Source: Eudoraea sp. (GTDB taxonomy: Bacteria; Bacteroidota; Bacteroidia; Flavobacteriales; Flavobacteriaceae). Taken from it: 5,542 nt of DNA. Numbering within the stretch: the stretch's first letter is position 1; the number at the start of each line of letters is the position of its first letter. A program made the position numbers and the translations under genes. Location of the stretch: NCBI GenBank assembly GCA_024642325.1, contig JAHEBI010000191.1, positions 1 to 5,542 of the forward strand, written 5' to 3'. Below, piece after piece: positions 1 through 5,542 of the stretch. The notes below the pieces were generated by a model. The model saw nothing but the letters and a program-made list of their open reading frames with translations. It searched no databases and was not told where the DNA came from.

Positions 1-929
1 TCGCTTCCCATGGAAGAAAGGCTAAAATGCTTAAAAATTTCTCCGGCCCTGTTGGTAAAGGTGCCGTCCTGATTATTGATATAAATAAGGTCATTGCTTA
101 AAAAATCATTAGCCACATAGATGTCCATCCAGCCATCTTCATTAAAATCATGAATTAATGTACTGTGGCTGTAGCCGTGAAATCGGATCCCGGCTTTATC
201 TGATACGTCTTTAAATACCGGGTGACCCAAAGTGTCATCCCATTCATTTTTATACAGCCTGTCCCGGCTAAGAGATGTGCCGTCGTCTTCCAAAGGACTA
301 AATTGACTTGGATTTATGCCTTCAATCCGGTTGACGCCTATAAAAAGATCCAGGTCTTCATCATTGTCATAATCAAAAAACTGGGCATGGGAAGAATAAG
401 TGGTATCTGCAATCCCGTATTCTTGTGCCATTTCCTTAAATAGGGGAGTACCATTGCTATTATTGCCCTGGTTAATATACAAGAGGTTCCTTCTTCTTTC
501 AGGATTCTTATAAAATGTATTGCAAATGTATATATCCTGCTTACCGTCCAGATTTATATCCACAATGGAAACTCCGGAAGACCAAAAAAGCGCATCCGGT
601 TTATTTATATGGGCATCTGCAGAGATGTCCTTAAATTTCAAATTACCCTTATTGAGGAACAATTTATTATCTACCTGATTTCCTGTCAGGAAAATATCGT
701 CCAATCCGTCGCCGTCAAGGTCCCCGAGTGCTACTCCGGATCCATTATAGACAAATTCATTATCCAGGATGTTGATAGAATCATTTTCAGTTAACTCATT
801 GGTAAACTCAAGTCCGGAACTTTGAGGAATAACACTTTGGAAAAGTGCTGTATTTTTTTCATGTTTATCGCAGCCATTAAAAAGAAGTGAGCACAAAACA
901 ATTCCCGCTATAACATTTTGTAGTTTCAT
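1..929 (-). CDS. VCBS/FG-GAP-repeat lipoprotein, ASPIC/UnbV (CRTAC1-like) type, 3' part cut by window edge
   Basis: The frame is open from ATG at 929 to the window edge: 309 codons without a stop, ending in HFSLSSMGS. The N-terminus is a lipoprotein signal peptide (MKLQNVIAGIVLCSLLFNGC) with the lipidated Cys at residue 20, followed by charged DKHEK, so an outer-membrane lipoprotein is likely. Four calcium-site-like repeats follow: DLDGDGLDDIF (70-80), DINLDGKQDIYI (124-135), DYDNDEDLDLFIG (186-198) and DFNEDGWMDIYVANDF (261-276). Their spacing of 54-75 residues fits beta-propeller blades. The third repeat has Glu where Gly is usual. Known relatives are about 1,100 residues with a C-terminal ASPIC/UnbV domain, so roughly 70% is probably missing. 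An in-frame ATG at 953 would add eight residues before the signal peptide; 929 fits better. The molecular function is not established. Its place after SusC/SusD suggests an accessory surface binding protein (inference). Confidence 0.88.
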   Translation of the reverse strand, partial: MKLQNVIAGIVLCSLLFNGCDKHEKNTALFQSVIPQSSGLEFTNELTENDSINILDNEFVYNGSGVALGDLDGDGLDDIFLTGNQVDNKLFLNKGNLKFKDISADAHINKPDALFWSSGVSIVDINLDGKQDIYICNTFYKNPERRRNLLYINQGNNSNGTPLFKEMAQEYGIADTTYSSHAQFFDYDNDEDLDLFIGVNRIEGINPSQFSPLEDDGTSLSRDRLYKNEWDDTLGHPVFKDVSDKAGIRFHGYSHSTLIHDFNEDGWMDIYVANDFLSNDLIYINNQDGTFTNRAGEIFKHFSLSSMGS

Positions 930-954
930 TGGACCTGTATTTTGAATCAACATA

Positions 955-986
955 CAAAAATGCAAGAACCCTGGCACATGAACAAA
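955..986 (-). promoter_or_regulatory. Possible Bacteroidota-type promoter for the VCBS-repeat gene
   Basis: Reading the minus strand, TTTG at 986-983 is followed by 20 bases and then CATTTTTG at 962-955. This resembles the Bacteroidota consensus, a -33 TTTG, a spacer of about 19-20 bases and a -7 TAnnTTTG, with one mismatch (C for T at the first -7 position). A start of transcription near 950-947 would leave a leader of about 20 bases before the ATG at 929 and would exclude the alternative ATG at 953. The -33 element falls in the T tract of the preceding terminator. Such motifs arise easily by chance in AT-rich DNA, so this is tentative. Confidence 0.33.
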
Positions 987-1014
987 TAAAAAGGCCGCTT
1001 TTCAGCGGCCCTTT
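984..1014 (-). terminator. Rho-independent-type terminator after the SusC/SusD operon
   Basis: On the minus strand AAAGGGCCGCT pairs with AGCGGCCTTT around a GAAA tetraloop. The perfect 7-bp GC-rich core is 1010-1004 with 999-993; it extends to about 10 bp if one G is bulged. A T-rich tail (TTTTTATTT, 992-984) follows directly. It begins about 23 bases after the SusD stop codon. The tail's polarity fits termination of minus-strand transcripts coming from SusC/SusD. The other strand has only a short T run after the stem, so strong bidirectional function is less likely. It separates the transporter pair from the VCBS-repeat gene, either ending transcription or lowering read-through. Confidence 0.85.
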
Positions 1015-1036
1015 ACAAATTATATATACATTAATC

Positions 1037-2803
1037 CTAGTATCCCGGATTCTGAGATAAGACATCAGAGCCTTGAATATCTATTTGCGCTTGTGGAATA
1101 GGATAAACTTCACTTTTTCCGGCAGTAAAACTAGCCCCACCAAATTTGGTAATAAGGTACTGACCTTCATACTGCAAATATGTGTTTAAAGTTTCAGCGG
1201 CAACACCCCAGCGTACCAGGTCAAAGAAACGGTGTCCTTCTCCTGAAAGCTCAAGCTTTCTTTCAAAACGAACTGCAGTTCGTGCAGCGTCCTGAGATCC
1301 AAAGTCTGCAGCGGTATATTCAGAGATATTGTAATTTGCGGCATTGTCGCCGGAACCATCAGATTTTTTAACCCAAAATTCTGATTTGGCCGCTCTTGCT
1401 CTTACCTGATTTACATAGTCTAATGCTTTTGTCAATGAACCTGCTTCAACTTCTGCTTCAGCAGCCATCAAAAGCACATCTGCATAGCGTATAATAGTAT
1501 AGTTCATTGTGGCATATCCACGTGTCCATGAACTACCATCTGTAAACGAATTCTCCTGAGATTTGTAATAGATGTATTTCTTTGGAGAGTAAGGACCCGC
1601 GTATGGGAAACTTCTGATCCAGGCAGAACCGGGATGATCTATCCAATCCAAGTATGGGATACCTTTTCTACCAATAGAATGATCAATTCGAGGATCTAAC
1701 GGACCTGCATCCGGTACAAAATCAGCTTCATCGTTTCCATCTACAATTACCCAGAAAAAGGCATTTTGTAAGGCATTGGCCGGATCATTGTAAGATTCAT
1801 CCAATAATGGTAAACCATTTGCCTGTGTTCTGAATGAATTAGCCAATGATAAACTTGGTTGAAAGAATCCACAGCAGTTACCCGGACCATCAGGACCAGT
1901 ATTGTATGGATAGTTTAGATCATCAAAAGCATTGGCATTTTGAACGCTACCAGTATTATTGGCAGACTCTACATCCATAACTGCTTCTGCATGGTTGTCA
2001 TTTTCCGCATTGTATATCTGGGCATAATTATCCAATAATGCATATTTTAAACCATTGGAAGTAACTCCATTGGCAATGACATCATCAAACCAGGTTATGG
2101 CTTCTGAAAATTTTCCCTGAAATAATTTTGCTTTTCCCATATAGGCAGCAGCAGCCCATTTATTTACCCGACCGGCATCTGTAACAGCAGGTAAATTATC
2201 ATATGCATACTGGAAATCTGCTTCAATTTGAGCCCAGGCATCCCCACTGTTTGGAACAAGGATAACTTCTTCTGCTGGAAGCGTTTCATCAAAAACAGGG
2301 ATTTTGTCAAAATGTTTTTTAAGGTCAAAATAGAAATGACCACGCAGCATCCTTGCTTCTCCACTGATCCTTTTAGCATCTGCTGGAATTAGTGCATCGG
2401 GGTTAGCAGTAATAGTTGCAAGTACCCTATTGGCTCTTGCAATTCCTTCAAAACGACCACGCCAAAGGTTATTCAAATCCCCACTGGTAGGATTTACTTC
2501 ATAACGCTGAATAGGGTTAATATCAGCATAATCCCCTGCATCTGTTCCCTTGTTGGCTTCGCCGCCCATAATAGAACCGGTAACCCAATGGTTTGGTCCT
2601 TCAAATCGGTTTCCAAAGACACCGTTTAAGGCTGAATAGGTCCCGATAAGAAGCGCTTCTATACCATCTGCAGTTCCCAGCTGGGCATCACCCAATGATC
2701 CGGCAGGCGGTACTTCTAAAAATTCATCGCTACATGAGATACCCAATACGAGGGCGCACATGACGAAAACTCCGAATTGTTTAATTTTTTTAATTGTCAT
2801 CAT
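1037..2803 (-). CDS. SusD/RagB-family outer-membrane nutrient-binding lipoprotein
   Basis: This is the complete surface lid subunit of a SusC/SusD importer, 588 residues from ATG 2803 to TAG 1037; family members are typically 450-650. The signal peptide ends at LGISC, lipidated Cys24. The following SDEF matches the acidic surface-export signal described for Flavobacterium lipoproteins. Family landmarks in order: NLWRGRFEGIARANR (about 112-126) and EARMLRGHFYFDL (149-161) of the N-terminal TPR-like region; RYADVLLMAAEAE (439-451), FERKLELSGEGHRFFDLVRW (513-532) and the terminal YPIPQ...LSQNPGY (567-588) of the C-terminal SusD domain. Apart from the lipid Cys, the mature protein's only cysteines are an adjacent pair at 310-311. 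The open frame extends to TTG 2818, but ATG 2803 (or 2800) fits the signal peptide better, after an A-rich leader. It binds substrate at the cell surface and passes it to the SusC channel; the ligand is unknown. Confidence 0.96.
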   Translation of the reverse strand: MMTIKKIKQFGVFVMCALVLGISCSDEFLEVPPAGSLGDAQLGTADGIEALLIGTYSALNGVFGNRFEGPNHWVTGSIMGGEANKGTDAGDYADINPIQRYEVNPTSGDLNNLWRGRFEGIARANRVLATITANPDALIPADAKRISGEARMLRGHFYFDLKKHFDKIPVFDETLPAEEVILVPNSGDAWAQIEADFQYAYDNLPAVTDAGRVNKWAAAAYMGKAKLFQGKFSEAITWFDDVIANGVTSNGLKYALLDNYAQIYNAENDNHAEAVMDVESANNTGSVQNANAFDDLNYPYNTGPDGPGNCCGFFQPSLSLANSFRTQANGLPLLDESYNDPANALQNAFFWVIVDGNDEADFVPDAGPLDPRIDHSIGRKGIPYLDWIDHPGSAWIRSFPYAGPYSPKKYIYYKSQENSFTDGSSWTRGYATMNYTIIRYADVLLMAAEAEVEAGSLTKALDYVNQVRARAAKSEFWVKKSDGSGDNAANYNISEYTAADFGSQDAARTAVRFERKLELSGEGHRFFDLVRWGVAAETLNTYLQYEGQYLITKFGGASFTAGKSEVYPIPQAQIDIQGSDVLSQNPGY

Positions 2804-2859
2804 AACTTTTTTTTTCAAATATAATTAAAAATTTATCATAATTTTTCATAATCAACTTC
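2804..2859 (-). promoter_or_regulatory. SusC-SusD intergenic linker with A-rich translation initiation region
   Basis: Fifty-six very AT-rich bases separate the SusC stop from the SusD ATG. I see no convincing terminator hairpin or complete -33/-7 promoter, which fits co-transcription from the SusC side. No good Shine-Dalgarno sequence is present. Instead a run of nine A residues (2815-2807 on the minus strand) lies four bases before the ATG at 2803. A-rich leaders of this kind are usual for Bacteroidota and help fix the SusD start at 2803 or 2800 rather than the TTG at 2818, which lies upstream of the A run. Confidence 0.5.
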
Positions 2860-5542
2860 TTAGAGTCCAATATTAACATTAATCAAATACGATGGCGTTA
2901 CAGGGTAGTTACCTACATCAACACCAAAGTTCACATCAGCATTACCACCAACAACAGGATCTAATCCACTATAACCTGTTATGGTCCAAATATTATTGGC
3001 AGATAATCCTATTTCAAATTTGCTAAGTGTATTGGAATTATTAACCAGCTGACTAAAAGAGTACGTGAAAGCAAGTCTTTGAAGTCTGGCATAACTACCA
3101 TCTTCTACATACCATGAATTGGCGGCTCCACTGGTACTAAGGTTAGCTGCACTTTCCCAGATAGGGGCAGATGCATTATTCCCTAATTCCGGGGTCCAGG
3201 AGTTAAATGCTGCAACACCTTTTGCAGAACCTTCAAAAGTACCAAAGAAATCTCTATACCATTTAGATTGGTTAAATATCTCTAAACCGGTAGACCAGTT
3301 CCAGAACATCTCCATTCTGATATCCTTATATTTCAAATCTATGGTTGCTCCACCACTGTAATTCGCTACAGGATCTCCAAGATATGTTCTGTCATCCGGG
3401 GTAATTACACCATCCCCGTCAACATCTCGGTATTTAAATCTACCTATTCCGGCTCCATCCTGTGCGGGAGAAGAAGCAACATCGGCGGCACTATCAAAAT
3501 AGCCTATGACATCATAACCAAAAAATGCAGATAATGGCTTACCTATCTGGTTCCTTGTAGGGTTTATACCCCTCTGTCCACCTACGTCCAAAAAGTCGAT
3601 ACCCGGTGCAAATGCAACTACCTCGTTTTTAAGGAAGGTATTATTGACTGCAAATTCAAAAGATAAGTCTTCTGTAAAGTTTCCTTTATAAACTACTCGC
3701 AAGTCAATTCCCCGGTTAAGCATAGACCCAACGTTTCTGGATGGAGCACTTGCAAAGTTTCCGGTTACACCTGCCAAAGGCACTACGAATAAAAGGTCTT
3801 CGGTGTCACGTTTCCACCAGTCGAATTCAATATCCAGATGGTTGTCAATAAGTGTGGCATCAAAACCAATGTTGGTAGTTGTACTGGTTTCCCATTTAGC
3901 GTCTGGATTCCCTATACGGCTTGTGGCAAAACCTTCGTTAGCACCACTGTTTTGTCCTTGTATAGGATAAAAAGTATTATCAAGGGCAGAAGCTGCCAGT
4001 GAATACTGGTTGGCAGGGTTCACGTTGTTGGAGTTACCCATTTGACCCCATCCTGCGCGGATTTTTAAATCCTGAAACAAGTTCTGGTTATCCATAAAGG
4101 ATTCTCCGGTTATCCTCCAGGCGGCAGAAAAGGCAGGAAAAGTACCATACCTGTTATTTGCACCAAAGACAGAAGAACCATCGCGCCGTACTACGGCAGA
4201 AATATAATATCTTTCGTCATAGTTGTACTGAAGCTGACCAAACAGGGAACTAAAATTAGCACCTTTTCTTATGAAACTTTGAACCACGGGGCTCTGAACT
4301 GCAGAGAGGGTTACAAAGTCTAAATCTGTAGAGAACGGGTTGATACCGGAGCCTTGAATTCTTCGTCCCTGAGGTGCTGCCACCGGGGTATTTGTCCCTT
4401 CAATTGCTTCTTGTCCTACTAAAACTTTTATTTTGTGTTTCTCTCCAAATAATTTCTCATAGGTAATGGTATTCGTAAATGTCCATGAGAAGCCATATTC
4501 TGAACCTTCACCAAAACTATAACTTGCCTGTGGTTCAGAATCTCCCAAATACCTGTAATTGTAATCCAGGTTATTAAAACTATAATAGAAACCACCGATA
4601 CTACTTCTAAAGGTAAAACCATCAAAAGGCTTGATCAGTGCATAAAAATTCCCAATAGCACTTGCGCTAAATGCCTTATCATCTCCTCTGTCCTGAGCCA
4701 ATCTTCGTACTGGGTTTCGCGGGTTGTTAAACCCTGCAGCCCTGGTACTGGCATAACTTCCAAAATCATCAAATACGGGGATAATGGTTGGCATACGATA
4801 GGCAGAAAGTACTTCAGACTCATCAGCTGCAATACCTTGCCCTCCGTTTCCACCTGATTGACCTACAACTGAATTATAGGTAACCTGGAAGTTTTCACCA
4901 ATGCTTAACCATGGTGCCAGATCAAATTCTGAATTAAAACGGGCAGTGTACCTGTCCTGGCTGTTTGACAAAAGGATACCATCTATAGACTGCATATTTA
5001 ATCCTATATAGAAACGACCATTCTCGTTTCCTCCATCAAAACCAACACTTACCCTGCTGGTAGGTGCAACCCTGGTAATTTCTCTATACCAGTTAGTTCC
5101 TGCCAGGTTTGGTCTTATTAAGAATACATTTTCAGGATCTGCTGCATAGTTCGCCTGAATCTGTGCCAGATTTATATCACTGGCTGAAACACCATTCTGT
5201 CCGTCTGCATGCAGATAATCCGGGAAGGTTGGCGTTGCATTGGAACCGTACTGCGGATGTGTATACTGCGGAGCAGTACCATTGGCCGCGGCGTTGTTTC
5301 TATAGGCAATATGCGTCCATTCGGCCATTTCCTGTGGGTTCAACATCTTTGGTGATCCTGCTACATTGGGATCTGTGATACCACTTTGAATATTAATTGA
5401 AATATTTGTTTTCCTGTCTCCACGGGATCCTTGTTTAGTAGTGTAGACAATTACACCGTTGGCTGCCCTGGCTCCATAAATAGATGCGGCGGCGGCGTCC
5501 TTAAGCACTGTGGTAGTAGCAATATCATCCGGGCTTAAAAAA
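2860..5542 (-). CDS. SusC/RagA-family TonB-dependent outer-membrane transporter, N-terminus cut by window edge
   Basis: This is the channel subunit of a SusC/SusD importer: a TonB-dependent beta-barrel that moves large nutrients across the outer membrane using inner-membrane energy. In-frame codons continue to the right edge, giving at least 893 residues beginning FLSPDDIATTTVLKDAAAAS. The GTG at 5508 is an internal Val, not the start. The visible part opens inside the plug domain (VLKDAAAASIYGARAANGVI, about 12-31). Barrel landmarks follow: GTNWYREITR (148-157), RYGTFPAFSAAWRITGESF (464-482), DLKIRAGWGQMGN (491-503), KWETSTTTNIGFD (549-561), and GKPLSAFFGYDVIGYF before RDVDGDGVITPDDR (667-718). 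The signal peptide, carboxypeptidase-regulatory-like domain, TonB box and early plug are missing, probably 150-220 residues. The C-terminus is VNIGL, ending in Leu rather than the aromatic residue common in barrel proteins. SusD follows after 56 bases. The substrate is not evident. Confidence 0.96.
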   Translation of the reverse strand, partial: FLSPDDIATTTVLKDAAAASIYGARAANGVIVYTTKQGSRGDRKTNISINIQSGITDPNVAGSPKMLNPQEMAEWTHIAYRNNAAANGTAPQYTHPQYGSNATPTFPDYLHADGQNGVSASDINLAQIQANYAADPENVFLIRPNLAGTNWYREITRVAPTSRVSVGFDGGNENGRFYIGLNMQSIDGILLSNSQDRYTARFNSEFDLAPWLSIGENFQVTYNSVVGQSGGNGGQGIAADESEVLSAYRMPTIIPVFDDFGSYASTRAAGFNNPRNPVRRLAQDRGDDKAFSASAIGNFYALIKPFDGFTFRSSIGGFYYSFNNLDYNYRYLGDSEPQASYSFGEGSEYGFSWTFTNTITYEKLFGEKHKIKVLVGQEAIEGTNTPVAAPQGRRIQGSGINPFSTDLDFVTLSAVQSPVVQSFIRKGANFSSLFGQLQYNYDERYYISAVVRRDGSSVFGANNRYGTFPAFSAAWRITGESFMDNQNLFQDLKIRAGWGQMGNSNNVNPANQYSLAASALDNTFYPIQGQNSGANEGFATSRIGNPDAKWETSTTTNIGFDATLIDNHLDIEFDWWKRDTEDLLFVVPLAGVTGNFASAPSRNVGSMLNRGIDLRVVYKGNFTEDLSFEFAVNNTFLKNEVVAFAPGIDFLDVGGQRGINPTRNQIGKPLSAFFGYDVIGYFDSAADVASSPAQDGAGIGRFKYRDVDGDGVITPDDRTYLGDPVANYSGGATIDLKYKDIRMEMFWNWSTGLEIFNQSKWYRDFFGTFEGSAKGVAAFNSWTPELGNNASAPIWESAANLSTSGAANSWYVEDGSYARLQRLAFTYSFSQLVNNSNTLSKFEIGLSANNIWTITGYSGLDPVVGGNADVNFGVDVGNYPVTPSYLINVNIGL

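Noticed and set aside
222..794. Plus-strand open frames of 73 and 61 codons at 222-443 and 609-794.
   Set aside because: Both are antisense to the clearly coding VCBS-repeat gene, which is uninterrupted across this stretch and carries four family motifs. They are shadows.
877..1065. A 62-codon minus-strand open frame spanning the SusD/VCBS intergenic gap.
   Set aside because: It overlaps the end of SusD and the start of the VCBS-repeat gene in another frame, runs through the terminator hairpin, and has no family resemblance. It is a shadow frame.
2790..2849. A 19-codon mini-ORF (ATG 2849 to TAA 2790, minus strand) overlapping the SusD start in another frame, possibly a leader peptide.
   Set aside because: The region is extremely AT-rich, where short ATG-to-TAA frames are expected by chance. 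There is no ribosome-binding signal or recognisable peptide. Conservation of the frame in related genomes would be needed.
3388..3429. EF-hand-like DVDGDGVITPDDR motif in the SusC protein as a possible special calcium site.
   Set aside because: A D-x-(D/N)-G-D-G segment at this position is a common feature of SusC/RagA proteins, so it is ordinary for the family.
4792..4860. Gly-rich stretch in SusC (GQSGGNGGQGIAADESEV) as a possible insertion.
   Set aside because: It lies in a region that corresponds to a variable extracellular loop or linker in SusC proteins, and the flanking barrel motifs remain in order, so it needs no special explanation.
5109..5378. An 89-codon plus-strand open frame antisense to the N-terminal part of the visible SusC.
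   Set aside because: The minus-strand frame is a well-supported SusC coding region here. The plus-strand frame has no recognisable domain or start context.

Overview
The window looks like chromosomal DNA of a Bacteroidota bacterium, most likely a (marine) member of the Flavobacteriia. The grounds are a SusC/SusD outer-membrane import pair, Bacteroidota-style lipoprotein signal peptides with an acidic surface-export signature, A-rich rather than Shine-Dalgarno-type leaders, and moderate-to-low GC. Habitat and genus are inference.

All recognised genes lie on the minus strand, so the locus reads from right to left. At 5542-2860 is a SusC/RagA-type TonB-dependent transporter whose N-terminus lies beyond the right edge. 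Next, at 2803-1037, is a complete SusD/RagB-type surface lipoprotein, 56 bases downstream and almost certainly in the same operon. A strong hairpin terminator (1014-984) follows the SusD stop codon. At 929-1 is the first part (309 codons) of a third gene that runs off the left edge. It encodes a lipoprotein with VCBS/FG-GAP-type D-x-D-x-D-G repeats, resembling the ASPIC/UnbV (CRTAC1-like) proteins of Bacteroidota. A plausible -33/-7 promoter for it lies within and just after the terminator's T tract.

Together, SusC would form the TonB-driven outer-membrane channel and SusD the lid that hands substrate to it. The VCBS-repeat lipoprotein occupies the place where SusE/SusF-like surface substrate-binding proteins usually sit, so it may be an accessory capture protein. 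That role is inference. No glycoside hydrolase, lyase, sulfatase, peptidase or regulator is visible, so the substrate cannot be named. No RNA genes, mobile elements, CRISPR arrays or long repeats were seen. There is no stretch over 300 bases without a gene; the two intergenic gaps are 107 and 56 bases.
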